Notes under the pieces: generated by a model
What the model saw: the letters and a program-made list of their open reading frames with translations, nothing else
Told to the model about the DNA's origin: nothing
Database searches by the model: none
Translations under genes and position numbers: made by a program
Assembly (NCBI GenBank): GCA_019694165.1
Contig: JAIBCL010000016.1
Location: 1 to 64,000 of the forward strand
DNA length: 64,000 nt
Direction of reading: 5' to 3'
From: Verrucomicrobiaceae bacterium
GTDB taxonomy: Bacteria; Verrucomicrobiota; Verrucomicrobiia; Verrucomicrobiales; Verrucomicrobiaceae
Shown: positions 17,387 to 26,804 of the stretch, in pieces
Numbering within the stretch: the first letter of the stretch is position 1
How the letters are laid out: every line of letters starts with the position of its first letter

Positions 17387-19048
17387 CTACCACAGCCACC
17401 CGGCGGCCGCACCCAGCGTCACCGCCGCCAGGGCAAGACCGTCGCGCACTCCGAAGCGTTCGGCGTCACCAGTGAAGCGGAGCAGCTTGAAGAGCGCGCC
17501 GGTGGGACAGCCGTAGCGGCAGTAAGCCATCGGTGTGACCAGCGAAAACGCAATTCCCACGCCGGCAATGACCACGGCAGGCAGACTGGCAATCTTGAAC
17601 AGCCACGCATCGAACGGCTCAATGGCGTTGAGGTCCAGCGCGAGACCCGCCGCTCCCGTGATGAAGACGAGCAGCAGCAGCGCGAAGGGCACCTTTTCCA
17701 GCACGCGCGCGAGCGCGGCCGGCGGCACCCACCGCCATCTCACACGCCGCATGAGCAACTGCTGCAATGCACCGTGTGGACAAATGTGATGACAGTAGAG
17801 CTGCCTGCGACTGAACACCGGCGCGAGCAACGCCACCGCGGCGAGCAACACCAGACCCGGCGCGCTCCGCCATGGCAGACCGTACCGTGCCCAGCCGACG
17901 AAGAGCGCCTGCGACAGCATCTCCCCAACGCATGCACCGCAGTATCCGACGAGCAGCAGATGATGCACAGTGCGTGCACTGCGGCTCCCCCGCAGCGCCG
18001 TGAAGGACATGCCAAGCGCGGAGAGAATGACAAGCGCATGGCCAGTGTCCTGCCAGCGCCAGCGGACCTGCTTCACCCATGCGCACGCGCCGGCCCGTTC
18101 GGCGAGGATGGTCTCCGCCCGTTTCTTGAGCGATTCTGCCACAGACCAGCTTGTGATCGTCGCTCCGGAGACGCCCTCGATCTTTTCCTTTTCAAAGTCG
18201 ATGCCGGCGAGCTGGCCGAGCGTCCTGCCGTTGAACAAGCGCATGAAGTAGGCGTCGTCCGTCACATAGCCGAGATAACTCTTCGTCTCGTAGCTCTTGC
18301 GCACGCTGATGGCGCGCAGCGTTGCGCCATCGGCATCGAGGAGCATCAGCGTGTCTGTTGGACCTTGGTAACCGGCGATGGAGTCACCCGCCGGTGACGT
18401 GCGCGTGACCACGGCGAGCCTAGCGCCGCTGGCGTCGAGCACGTCGAGCACGCCCGGACCCCTTTTCGTCGCCCGCAAGGACGCGGCCTTCGGCTCGAGC
18501 GCACGCACCTCGTCGAGCGTCACCGGCTCCGGAAAGCGCAGAGATGCCGCTCCGTGGCCGAGCCGCTGGAGCACGCCCTCGGCCATCGCTTCGCTGGTGA
18601 GCGTGGCACCAGAGACGGCGTCCACCTTGCCGGCAGGCGCGCCAGGCTTGAGTCCGTGAAATTGTTTGAAGAACGCACGGTCGCCGATCACCTCGGCCAC
18701 ATGTTCGGGGGTGTCGCCGCTGCCGAGTACGCGCAGGCCGACGATCGCACCCTGCGCATCGAAGGCGACGAGCGTGTTCGTAGGCCCCGAGTAGCCTATG
18801 ATGGCGTCGGAAGCCGGCGATGTCTGCGCCACAGTGCCGAGCGTGACACCCGCCGCATCCTTCACCACCTGCACGTCCCCCGTGCTCTCCAGCAATGCAG
18901 CGGCGGGGAAGAAATCACGCACGCGCTCCGGCGTCAGCGGCTCGACATGCGATGAAGGCGAGCGGGCACGGATGAGCAACACCGCCGCCACGAGCAGCGC
19001 GAGACGGAAGAGGCGCAGGACGGTGAGCCGCAGGTTCGGATGTGACAT
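17387..19048 (-). CDS. Membrane protein with two FMN-binding domains and NapH/NosR-like 4Fe-4S domain
   Basis: About 553 residues from the ATG at 19048 (MSHPNLRL); an upstream ATG at 19084 is also possible. After a TM anchor come two FMN-binding domains of the RnfG/NosR/NqrC type, each ending in the flavinylation-like motif SGAT (VSGATLTS near 145, VSGATITS near 295), where the Thr is the covalent FMN site in the family. The C-terminal half has several TM helices and two Cys clusters, CHHICPHGALQQL and CRYGCPTGALFKL, like NapH/NosR polyferredoxin segments. It is probably an electron-transfer protein moving electrons across or along the membrane. The closest architecture is NosR, but no nos genes are near. 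Two FMN domains in tandem is less usual. Confidence 0.8.
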   Translation of the reverse strand: MSHPNLRLTVLRLFRLALLVAAVLLIRARSPSSHVEPLTPERVRDFFPAAALLESTGDVQVVKDAAGVTLGTVAQTSPASDAIIGYSGPTNTLVAFDAQGAIVGLRVLGSGDTPEHVAEVIGDRAFFKQFHGLKPGAPAGKVDAVSGATLTSEAMAEGVLQRLGHGAASLRFPEPVTLDEVRALEPKAASLRATKRGPGVLDVLDASGARLAVVTRTSPAGDSIAGYQGPTDTLMLLDADGATLRAISVRKSYETKSYLGYVTDDAYFMRLFNGRTLGQLAGIDFEKEKIEGVSGATITSWSVAESLKKRAETILAERAGACAWVKQVRWRWQDTGHALVILSALGMSFTALRGSRSARTVHHLLLVGYCGACVGEMLSQALFVGWARYGLPWRSAPGLVLLAAVALLAPVFSRRQLYCHHICPHGALQQLLMRRVRWRWVPPAALARVLEKVPFALLLLVFITGAAGLALDLNAIEPFDAWLFKIASLPAVVIAGVGIAFSLVTPMAYCRYGCPTGALFKLLRFTGDAERFGVRDGLALAAVTLGAAAGWLW

Positions 19049-19219
19049 GCTGCGTGGCGTGGATGCGCTCATGCGCTCGCACACGAAGCGGTGCCTGGCA
19101 AGCCGGCGGCGCAGGCTGGCAGCCTGCTTGAAATCGTGGTGAACACCACCATCATCCGCTCTCCGTCAGCAAGACAGTTGATCGGAATCCGAACCACACT
19201 CCAACAACCAGACACCCTT

Positions 19220-19543
19220 ATGCAAACGATGAAGAACCTGCTGCTGGCACTTTGCGTCTCCAGCCTCGCCGCGTGCGCGAACACAAAAAAGGAAGAATGC
19301 ACCTCTTGCTGCGAGTCCGGCGGGGCGAAAAGCTCGTGCGAAGCACCGGCAAAGAGCAAAGCCTCTTCGGCCACCAGCCTTGTGAAGAAGACCGCCGCAA
19401 ACAGCCCGCAAGGCCAGGTGGCCGGCGCCGGCCTCGGTGCTGCAAAGGGGCTGAAATCCGGCGACGTCAAAGGTGCTGCGAAAGGCGCCGCCGCAGCCAC
19501 ACCCGCCGGTCAGGCGGCCAGTGCAGCGGCCAAGCCACAGTAA
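19220..19543 (+). CDS. Small cysteine-rich lipoprotein
   Basis: 107 residues (ATG 19220; a second ATG at 19229 gives the cleaner signal sequence MKNLLLALCVSSLAAC). LAAC is a lipobox, so the mature protein should begin at that Cys and be lipid-anchored. The mature part has a dense Cys/Ser stretch (CTSCCESGG, SSCEAPA) followed by a Gly/Ala/Lys low-complexity tail. No known domain is recognised. It is divergent from the FMN/Fe-S gene and converges with recQ, whose stop is about 50 bp away. Confidence 0.65.
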   Translation: MQTMKNLLLALCVSSLAACANTKKEECTSCCESGGAKSSCEAPAKSKASSATSLVKKTAANSPQGQVAGAGLGAAKGLKSGDVKGAAKGAAAATPAGQAASAAAKPQ

Positions 19544-19594
19544 GCAGCCAGAAGAGATGCCGCCGCCTGCTGGTCCGAAGAGGGCGGATTCCCG

Positions 19595-21787
19595 TCACCG
19601 CCGCTCCCGTTGCTCGAAGGCGCGGAACATGTGCAGCTTCTCGTAAGTGATGGCGCCACCGAGCGCCTCGTGCAGCGGGCCAAGACGCTCATATCCATGC
19701 TCGGCGGCGGCGGCGCGGATCGCCGCCTCTTCTTCCATCGTGTAAAAGTCTCGCGCACTGGCTTCGAGCTTCCCGCTGGCGATCGCCAGCGCGAGATGTT
19801 GCGCGATGGTGCCGCGCGACATTGCCCGAGCCTCGGCGATCTGCACGATGGCCTTGCCTTCGGCGAACTGCCGCAGTGTCTCGAGCGCGGAGGCGTTCAT
19901 GCCGTTCTCGCTCTTCATCTTTGGCGCGGGCGGCGGTGCGGCTTCCTCGGCGAATGTCAGGCGCTCGTGCGTCCCGAGCCATGCGCTGATCTCCCGCAGA
20001 AAATCCGCACCGTAGCTCGCGAGCTTCTGCGCGCCGACGCCGGGCACGGAGAGAAACTCGCGGTCATTGCGTGGATAGCCGCGCGCCATGTGGCGCAGGC
20101 TGATGTCGCCAAATACAACATACGGTGGCACGCCGGCTGCATCAGCCAGGCGTTTCCGCAGCGCACGCAGTTGAACGAACAGACCTTCGTCACATGCGAC
20201 GCTGCCGGCGCGCGCCACCCGGCCGGTGCCCGCCTCCTTCGCCGCGGCGACGACGGGTGAGCGCACGAGCGTGATGGGAGTGCGGTTCATCAGCGCGGCG
20301 AGTCCTTGTTTGGAAAGGGACAGCGTCTGAAAATTGTCCGTGCTCGTGTCGATGTAGCCCATGCGGATAAGCTGACGTCCGAGCACGGTCCACTCCTCAC
20401 GCGGTGTGTCCCGGCCGATGCCGTAGGTGCTGAGCTGGTCGTGATACCATTTGCGGATTTTCTCCGTGTTCGCACCCGCGAGCACTTCCACGACGTGATT
20501 CAGCCCGGTGCTGAAGCCACTCTTTTGTTTGATGCGGAAAACGCAGCTCAGGAGCTTCTGCGCTTGCGTGGTCGCGTCCCACGTCTCTCGCGGCTGCAGG
20601 CAGATGTCGCAGCCGCCGCAATTGTCGCCGGGCAGTTGCTCGCCGAAATAATCGAGCAGCGCCGCGCGCCGACAGTCCGTGCCTTCGGCGAAATCCGCCA
20701 TCTGCCGCATCTGCCGCGCGGCGATCTCGGCGGCTTTCGCGTCGGTCATCTCGTCGAGGAACTTCAGATTTCGCACGAGGTCGCCGCGCGAATAAAGCAG
20801 CACGCATTCGCTGGGCAGCCCGTCGCGTCCCGCGCGGCCGGTTTCCTGGTAGTAGCCCTCGATGTTCTTTGGCAGATCGGCATGGATCACGTAGCGCACG
20901 TCGGGCTTGTCGATGCCCATGCCGAAGGCAATCGTCGCGCAGACCACGCGCGCCTCGTCGCGGATGAAGGCATCCTGATTCCGCGCGCGGTCCGCCGGCT
21001 CCAACCCGGCGTGATACGCCACCGCCTTCACGCCCTCCGCCGCGAGCGCCGCCGCCAGGCTCTCCGCCGAGCGGCGCGACTGCACGTACACGATGCCCGC
21101 CTCCTCCGGCCGCTGCCGGACAAACTCGAACACCTGCCGCGCCTGCTTGCTCTTTGGCACGATGGTGTAGCCGAGGTTTGGCCGGTTGAAGCTCGCGAGA
21201 AAAACCGCAGGCTCACGGAGGTGCAGTTGCTTGATGATGTCGCCGCGCACCCGCTCCGTCGCCGTTGCAGTCAGCGCCATGAAGGGAATGCCCGGCAACT
21301 TCTCGCGCAGCGCCGCGAGCTGGCGGTACTCGGGCCGGAAATCGTGGCCCCACTCGCTGATGCAGTGCGCTTCATCGACGGCGATGGCGCATACGTTCCA
21401 GCGCTGCAAGTCGTCGATAAAGCCCGTGGTCATCACGCGCTCCGGCGCGGCATAGAGCAGCTTGTAGTGGCCGTTCTCCAACCCCGAGCGCCTTCGGGCG
21501 GACTCGCTGCCCTGGATCGACGAGTTCAAGAACGTGGCCGCCACGCCATTGGCCGTGAGTGTATCGACTTGGTCCTTCATCAGCGCGATGAGCGGCGAGA
21601 TGACGAGCGTGACGCCCTCGCGTGCCAGCGCCGGTAATTGAAAACAGAGCGACTTCCCCGCGCCCGTCGGGAGAATGGAAACCACATCGCGCCCCGCGAG
21701 CGTCGCTTCCATGATCTCGCGCTGAAGCGGACGGAAGGCGTCGTAACCGAAGGTTTTCTTCAGCAGCGTGGGGAGAGAATCTTGCAT
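19595..21787 (-). CDS. recQ: ATP-dependent DNA helicase RecQ
   Basis: 730 residues from ATG 21787 (MQDSLPTLLKKTFGYDAFRP); longer in-frame starts add a non-homologous leader. 3'-5' DNA helicase in recombination and fork repair. Motifs: SILPTGAGKSLCFQLP (Walker A), AVDEAHCISEWGHDFRPEY (Walker B, aromatic loop), AFGMGIDKPDVRYVIHADLP and QETGRAGRDGLPSECVLLYS. Zinc-binding Cys follow (FAEGTDCRRA, DNCGGCDIC), then the winged-helix region, an HRDC domain (FGDISLRHMARGYPRNDREF) and a C-terminal helix-turn-helix extension (about 630-730), as in many RecQ proteins longer than the E. coli one. It is divergent from the cytochrome gene with a 245-bp gap. Confidence 0.94.
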   Translation of the reverse strand: MQDSLPTLLKKTFGYDAFRPLQREIMEATLAGRDVVSILPTGAGKSLCFQLPALAREGVTLVISPLIALMKDQVDTLTANGVAATFLNSSIQGSESARRRSGLENGHYKLLYAAPERVMTTGFIDDLQRWNVCAIAVDEAHCISEWGHDFRPEYRQLAALREKLPGIPFMALTATATERVRGDIIKQLHLREPAVFLASFNRPNLGYTIVPKSKQARQVFEFVRQRPEEAGIVYVQSRRSAESLAAALAAEGVKAVAYHAGLEPADRARNQDAFIRDEARVVCATIAFGMGIDKPDVRYVIHADLPKNIEGYYQETGRAGRDGLPSECVLLYSRGDLVRNLKFLDEMTDAKAAEIAARQMRQMADFAEGTDCRRAALLDYFGEQLPGDNCGGCDICLQPRETWDATTQAQKLLSCVFRIKQKSGFSTGLNHVVEVLAGANTEKIRKWYHDQLSTYGIGRDTPREEWTVLGRQLIRMGYIDTSTDNFQTLSLSKQGLAALMNRTPITLVRSPVVAAAKEAGTGRVARAGSVACDEGLFVQLRALRKRLADAAGVPPYVVFGDISLRHMARGYPRNDREFLSVPGVGAQKLASYGADFLREISAWLGTHERLTFAEEAAPPPAPKMKSENGMNASALETLRQFAEGKAIVQIAEARAMSRGTIAQHLALAIASGKLEASARDFYTMEEEAAIRAAAAEHGYERLGPLHEALGGAITYEKLHMFRAFEQRERR

Positions 21788-22031
21788 GGCACCCGGACGC
21801 TCGTCGCACCGGTCGGCGATGGCAAGCCGCAGACGAAGACACCACAGCGACGTAGGTCCCGATAGCAGCGGCACATCACGCGGTCGGAAGCCTGCCGCCG
21901 CTACGGTACCCTGCGTGGCATGGTGCCGGCCCACCGCTGGCACCGGAGCACAATTCCCGGCTGGTTTGCAGCCAAACAGGAGCGAAGTCCACGCGCAAAG
22001 TTGCGTTTTGTCTGCCACAATTCCCCTGCCC

Positions 22032-22835
22032 ATGCAGCCGGTCACTTCGTTGCGCAGCTTCTTCGCCCTCGCGAGCGTCCTCGTGATGGTCGCCCGCGCC
22101 GGGGTGGCGGCGGATCCTCTCACGCTCGACTACAGCCTCTACGCACAGGGCAAGTACATTTTCGAACGCAACTGCATTCTCTGCCATGGCCCGCGCGGCG
22201 ACGGCTCGGGCGAACTGAGCAAGGGTCTGCAGCCGAAGCCGCGGTCGTTTCGCGAGGGGATGTTCAAGTTTCGCAGCACGCCGTACGGTGCATTGCCGAC
22301 CGAGGACGACCTGCGCGTGACAATTCGCGGCGGCCTCACTGGGACGGCGATGGGGATGTTTACACAACTTCAAGACGACGAGGTGCGCGCAGTTATCGAG
22401 TACGTGAAGTCCTTCTCCCGCCGCTGGCGGAAGGCGGAAAACTACGCGGAGGCAATCCCGCTGCCGGAGCAGCCAAAATGGTTTGAGGATGAGAAAGTGC
22501 GCGGTGTGCACGCGGACGGCGGCAAGCAGCTCTTTGAAAACATCTGCGCCACCTGCCACGGCACGAAGGGCGACGGCAACGGCCCGACCGCCGCCACGCT
22601 CAAGGACATGTGGAATCTGCCCTGCAAGCCGTCCGATCTCCGCCAGCCCCACCTGCGCTGCGGAGACAGGCCCATTGATGTATATCGTGTGCTTGCCACT
22701 GGATTGAGCGGCACGCCCATGATCAGCTACGAAGGCGCGCTCACTGAGACGCAACGCTGGGATCTCATCGCCTACATCCAGACGCTGAAGCTGCCGGACG
22801 TGCCCACGCTCGGGAGCGCGAATGTGCGCAGATAG
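22032..22835 (+). CDS. Secreted diheme cytochrome c
   Basis: 267 residues. The start at ATG 22032 opens a signal peptide (MQPVTSLRSFFALASVLVMV then ARAGVAA). Two c-type heme sites are visible, NCILCHGPRGDGSG (near residue 48) and ICATCHGTKGDGNG (near 175), each CxxCH followed by the GxGxxxxG-type loop of class I cytochrome c domains. Candidate axial Met residues follow in each half (TAMGMFTQLQ; GTPMISYEGAL). It is probably a periplasmic electron carrier. It converges with gatB (6 bp between stops). The partner oxidase or dehydrogenase is not in the immediate neighbourhood. Confidence 0.88.
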   Translation: MQPVTSLRSFFALASVLVMVARAGVAADPLTLDYSLYAQGKYIFERNCILCHGPRGDGSGELSKGLQPKPRSFREGMFKFRSTPYGALPTEDDLRVTIRGGLTGTAMGMFTQLQDDEVRAVIEYVKSFSRRWRKAENYAEAIPLPEQPKWFEDEKVRGVHADGGKQLFENICATCHGTKGDGNGPTAATLKDMWNLPCKPSDLRQPHLRCGDRPIDVYRVLATGLSGTPMISYEGALTETQRWDLIAYIQTLKLPDVPTLGSANVRR

Positions 22836-22841
22836 GCACGT

Positions 22842-24329
22842 TCAACCGAGCACCCGCTTGCGCACCAGCTCCGAGACCATCTTCGGATTGGCTTTGCCTT
22901 GGGAAAGCTTCATCACCTGCCCGGTGAACCAGTTCATGGCCTTCTCGTTTCCACCTCGGACTTCCGCGACTTTGTCAGGTGCACCGGCGATGATTTGATC
23001 CACCATGGTTTCCAGCGCACCGGCGTCATTCATCTGCTCGAAGCCCTTTGCCTTGATGATGTCCTCTGGCGAGCGACGGGTCTGGAACATTTCGTTGAAG
23101 ACTTCCTTTGCCTGGCTGCCGCTGATCTTGCCACTCTCCACGGTGGAGACGAGCGCTGACAACTGCTCCGGCTTCACTGGGCAGCCGGTGATAGCGATGG
23201 CGTTGTCGTTCATAACGCCGAGAAGGTCGTTGATGACCCAGTTTGCGAGCTTCTTGGCGGACACTCCCGCATCCGCAGCGACGGCATCTTCGTAGTAGCT
23301 GGCAAGCGCCTTGTCACTGGCAAGAACTCCGGCGTCGTAGGTGCTGCAGCCATAGTCGCGCTCGAACCGCGCGCGCTTCTCGTGCGGCAGCTCGGGTACA
23401 TGGGCGCGCACGCGAGCGAGGATGTCTGCGGTGTGAACCGGCAGCAGATCGGGATCGGGGAAGTAGCGGTAGTCATGCGCGTCCTCCTTCGTGCGCATGA
23501 GCGTGGTCTCGCCGTGGTCATCATCCCAACGGCGGGTGGACTGGATGAGTTTCTCGCCACGCTGCAGGCAGTCGATCTGGCGGCTGGTCTCCGCTTTGAT
23601 CGCGCGGCGCACGGCGCTCATGGAGTTGATGTTTTTCAGCTCGATCTTCGCGCCGAGTTCCTTCTGCCCCTCGGGCCGGACGGAAATGTTTACATCGCAG
23701 CGAAGCTGTCCCTTCTCCATGTCTGCATCGCTCACACCGCCGTAGATGAGAATCTGGCGGAGTGAATTGAGATAGGCGAAGGCCTCCTCCGCACTGTCGA
23801 TGTCAGGCTCGCTGACGATCTCCATGAGCGGCGTGCCGGCACGATTGAAGTCGATGGTGGTGAACCGGTCGTGGTGCGTACTCTTTGCCACGTCTTCTTC
23901 CAGGTGAATGCGCGTGAGTTTCACGACCTTGCCCGGGTTTGCGATGCTCCTCTGTGCATCCTTTGGATACGCGAGGTCGTAAAGGGGCACGCCGCCGCCG
24001 AGGCAAAGGGGCAGATCATACTGGCTGATCTGGTAGTTCTTCGGCATGTCGGGGTAGAAGTAGTTCTTCCGGTCCCATTTCACGACCGGAGGCGTCGTGC
24101 AGCCGAGCATGATGCCGGTCAGAACGGTGCGCTCAATGGCCGCTTCATTGAGCACCGGCAGCGCACCTGGCAGTCCGAGACAGGTGGGGCAGGTGAGCGT
24201 GTTTGGATCCGCTCCGTATTCGGCGGCGCAGCCACAAAACATCTTGCTGCGCGTATTGAGCTGGGCGTGGACCTCAAGGCCGATGGTGACGATGTACTGG
24301 GGCATGACCGGGGTGACTTTGAACTCCAT
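22842..24329 (-). CDS. gatB: Aspartyl/glutamyl-tRNA amidotransferase subunit B
   Basis: 495 residues; the start may be 24329 (MEFKVTPV) or the ATG at 24305 (MPQYIVTIGLEVHAQLNT). GatB is the kinase/transamidase subunit of GatCAB, which converts Glu-tRNA(Gln) or Asp-tRNA(Asn) to Gln/Asn-tRNA. The N-terminal catalytic domain has GLEVHAQLNTRSKMFCGC and CPTCLGLPGALPVLN, with the Cys pairs of the zinc site, then KNYQISQYDLPLC, then IHLEEDVAKSTH. The C-terminal YqeY-like tail domain (GKISGSQAKEVFNEMFQTRR) is complete. gatA and gatC are not adjacent. Confidence 0.96.
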   Translation of the reverse strand: MEFKVTPVMPQYIVTIGLEVHAQLNTRSKMFCGCAAEYGADPNTLTCPTCLGLPGALPVLNEAAIERTVLTGIMLGCTTPPVVKWDRKNYFYPDMPKNYQISQYDLPLCLGGGVPLYDLAYPKDAQRSIANPGKVVKLTRIHLEEDVAKSTHHDRFTTIDFNRAGTPLMEIVSEPDIDSAEEAFAYLNSLRQILIYGGVSDADMEKGQLRCDVNISVRPEGQKELGAKIELKNINSMSAVRRAIKAETSRQIDCLQRGEKLIQSTRRWDDDHGETTLMRTKEDAHDYRYFPDPDLLPVHTADILARVRAHVPELPHEKRARFERDYGCSTYDAGVLASDKALASYYEDAVAADAGVSAKKLANWVINDLLGVMNDNAIAITGCPVKPEQLSALVSTVESGKISGSQAKEVFNEMFQTRRSPEDIIKAKGFEQMNDAGALETMVDQIIAGAPDKVAEVRGGNEKAMNWFTGQVMKLSQGKANPKMVSELVRKRVLG

Positions 24330-24393
24330 ATCCCGGGACGCTGCAAGTGCGCAGTGGATGAATCACCGGACCGATTCTCGCCCGCATGACTTG

Positions 24394-25296
24394 TCAGCGC
24401 TTTGCGACGACCGGCTTCTTTTCCGGCTTCTTGTAAATGATGCTGTCCATCGCATCCTCAAGCGCCAGCCCGGTCAGCACAGGTTTGAGATCCGGGTGAC
24501 CCGCCGCCTCGACAACCTGCGGCAAATGAATGAGTCCGGGAAAATCCTTCTTCTCGATGCAGGCACGAACCTTGGGGTCCTTGCCCAGCTTCTGAATTCG
24601 ATCGTGGTTCAGAACGGATCGTGTCTTTGAATCCTGCGCCAGCTTCTTCCACACCGAACCGTCCGGCCAAAGGATCAGCAGCCGGGCAAGGTTTGCGGCG
24701 GAACGCATGTCAAAGGGATCGATCTTCGCAACCAGAGCGCCAATGGTGCTGCGGTCCATCTGGCGACTGAGCCGGTCCCAGGCCGAAGCCTGCTGCGTCG
24801 GCGTAGGAGTCATCGCACCTTGCTTGGCGACTAATGCCGCAGTCTCCAGACGATGCACGTCACCGACCAGACGCAAACTCGAAGTGGCGAGCCAGAGCAG
24901 AAACGATGAGGGAATCGCACTGATTATGACACCCTTCCATCCTGCCAGACTGCCAACCAGACGGAGGATGCCCATACCGGCGAGCAGTCTTACCGCTGCC
25001 CGACTCGCAATGTAAGTCACCAACCCTGCGATCCCGGCACAAATCATGAGCCGGTCGCTCTGTAGATGCACACCCGCCGACCCGAAAACGTCGGAACGAT
25101 TTGAGAAAACGAACCACGCAGCACCCACACCGAGAATGAGGCTCACCATGTTGAGCAATTGCTGAAGGGCACCTCTAGAAAACGCCAGACCGGCGGCAAA
25201 CGCGGTGATTCCCGCCCCGCCAGCAGTAACCCACATGCTCGCGGGCACCGTCTGCAGCCCATCGAGGATGTTCTCGAAGAGTTTTGGGAAATGCAT
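24394..25296 (-). CDS. Integral membrane protein, CvpA-like N-terminal region
   Basis: 300 residues with about four hydrophobic segments in the first 165 (VTAGGAGITAFAAGLAF; MVSLILGVGAAWFVFS; LMICAGIAGLVTYIASRAAV; GVIISAIPSSFLLWLATSSL). The layout is reminiscent of CvpA/colicin V production proteins. The C-terminal 130 residues are soluble and helical (IDPFDMRSAANLARLLILWP; IQKLGKDPKVRACIEKKDFP) and match no domain that I know. It lies between aroC and gatB on the same strand. Function not assigned. Confidence 0.7.
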   Translation of the reverse strand: MHFPKLFENILDGLQTVPASMWVTAGGAGITAFAAGLAFSRGALQQLLNMVSLILGVGAAWFVFSNRSDVFGSAGVHLQSDRLMICAGIAGLVTYIASRAAVRLLAGMGILRLVGSLAGWKGVIISAIPSSFLLWLATSSLRLVGDVHRLETAALVAKQGAMTPTPTQQASAWDRLSRQMDRSTIGALVAKIDPFDMRSAANLARLLILWPDGSVWKKLAQDSKTRSVLNHDRIQKLGKDPKVRACIEKKDFPGLIHLPQVVEAAGHPDLKPVLTGLALEDAMDSIIYKKPEKKPVVAKR

Positions 25297-25377
25297 GTTT
25301 GTTAGGTTTTGTTAAACATATCATGCTGTAGTGGCCTGTCTCCTGGAATTTGCATTTCCGCGACACTGCTGCCGAGG

Positions 25378-26472
25378 TCAGCCTCGAAGCGCCCGCTGCC
25401 GCAGCCAGTGATCGACAACAACAAGATGGACCATCGCTTCGACGATCGGCACAGCGCGGGGCAGCACACAGGGATCGTGACGTCCCCGTGCGGCAAGCGT
25501 GGTCGGGGAGCCTGTTTTCGTCACCGTTTGTTGGCCCACGAGCACCGTGGCGGTCGGTTTGAATGCCACACGGAAAACAATGTCCTCGCCATTGCTGATA
25601 CCGCCCTGGATGCCGCCACTTCGATTGGTTCGCGTCCGAATTCGCCCGTTCTCTGAGAAGAATTCGTCATTGTGCTCCACCCCTGTCAAAAGTGAGCCGG
25701 CGAATCCCGAGCCGATTTCAAAGCCCTTGGTCGCAGGCAGGCTGAGCATTGCTTTTGCCAAGTCAGCTTCAAGCTTGTCAAACACCGGTTCACCCAGTCC
25801 TGGCTCCACACCGCGCACGACACATTCGATCACACCGCCGACGGAATTGCCCTGGTTCCGCATCTGCTCGATCAGCGCGATCATGGCTTGCGCAGCCACC
25901 GGATCGTTCGTGCGCACGATGTTCCCCTCTACAATCCCGCGCAGTTCCACCAAGCTCATCGATTGAGATCGAGCACCTGCCTGAATTGCATGAACCGACT
26001 TTACATATGCCACGCAGTCATAACTAGCCAGCGAAGCCTGCAAGACCTTCTTCGCTACGGCCCCCGCGGCTACCCGGCCCACCGTCTCACGCGCCGACGA
26101 TCTGCCTCCACCGGCCACAGCCCGGATGCCGTACTTCGCCTCGTAAGTGTAATCGGCATGAGATGGCCTGTAGGCTGACTCCATCTCAACATAGGCTGAT
26201 GAGCGCTGATCTTCGTTGCGCACTTGAATTGCGATCGGCGTCCCGAGTGTCACCCCATTCAGGACACCCGACAAGATCTCCGCCTTGTCATTCTCTCTGC
26301 GAGGGGTTGTGATCTTGCTCTGACCGGGTCGTCGCCGATCCAGTTCGGCCTGCACGTCCTGATCGGTAAGCGGAGTCCCCGGCGGACAACCATCAATCAC
26401 CACACCTACCCCCGGCCCGTGGGACTCACCCCATGTGCTCACGCGAAACAAGACTCCCAGTCCACTCGACAT
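25378..26472 (-). CDS. aroC: Chorismate synthase
   Basis: 364 residues. Converts 5-enolpyruvylshikimate-3-phosphate to chorismate, the last shikimate-pathway step, with reduced FMN. Signatures: the N-terminal [73 protein letters not shown], and the C-terminal [20 protein letters not shown], with the usual Arg/His residues retained. The length and start ([19 protein letters not shown]) fit the family. It is on the same strand as rnc upstream. Confidence 0.97.
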   Translation of the reverse strand: MSSGLGVLFRVSTWGESHGPGVGVVIDGCPPGTPLTDQDVQAELDRRRPGQSKITTPRRENDKAEILSGVLNGVTLGTPIAIQVRNEDQRSSAYVEMESAYRPSHADYTYEAKYGIRAVAGGGRSSARETVGRVAAGAVAKKVLQASLASYDCVAYVKSVHAIQAGARSQSMSLVELRGIVEGNIVRTNDPVAAQAMIALIEQMRNQGNSVGGVIECVVRGVEPGLGEPVFDKLEADLAKAMLSLPATKGFEIGSGFAGSLLTGVEHNDEFFSENGRIRTRTNRSGGIQGGISNGEDIVFRVAFKPTATVLVGQQTVTKTGSPTTLAARGRHDPCVLPRAVPIVEAMVHLVVVDHWLRQRALRG

Positions 26473-26804
26473 CAGATGTCAATCATCGCGCAGAAGGTAC
26501 GACGATGCAACGTAGTGCTTGCCTTGAACAGCCACGATGTTGTTAACGGAGCCGCCATCTTGGTTTGGGCAATTCAATCGTGCTCTTGTTCGCACTACTG
26601 CTTTTGATGTTTGAGAAAGAGCCAGATCAAGACATTAGCAGCATTGGTGCGAAAAGAACCAACAACCAGGTTCCACGCCGGAACGTCAGGTGTTCCACAC
26701 GCTTTCTGATAGCCAACAACACTGCTGACAGGTTGTTGGCTCGCTCCAGCAAGTCGTCTCTTTGAGAACATCATCACAAATGCAAACAGCAGTTCTCCGA
26801 TATT
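26473..26804. other. Intergenic region between rnc and aroC
   Basis: 332 bp without a supported gene. It is noticeably richer in A and T than its surroundings and contains two short open frames (26565-26765 plus, 26595-26777 minus). Neither has recognisable residues or a clear ribosome binding site. The aroC promoter probably lies here. Nothing more specific is seen. Confidence 0.5.

Noticed and set aside
26565..26765. Possible small membrane peptide with a hydrophobic start between aroC and rnc
   Set aside because: Only nine consecutive hydrophobic residues, no convincing ribosome binding site, and a polar, motif-free remainder. A chance frame cannot be excluded.
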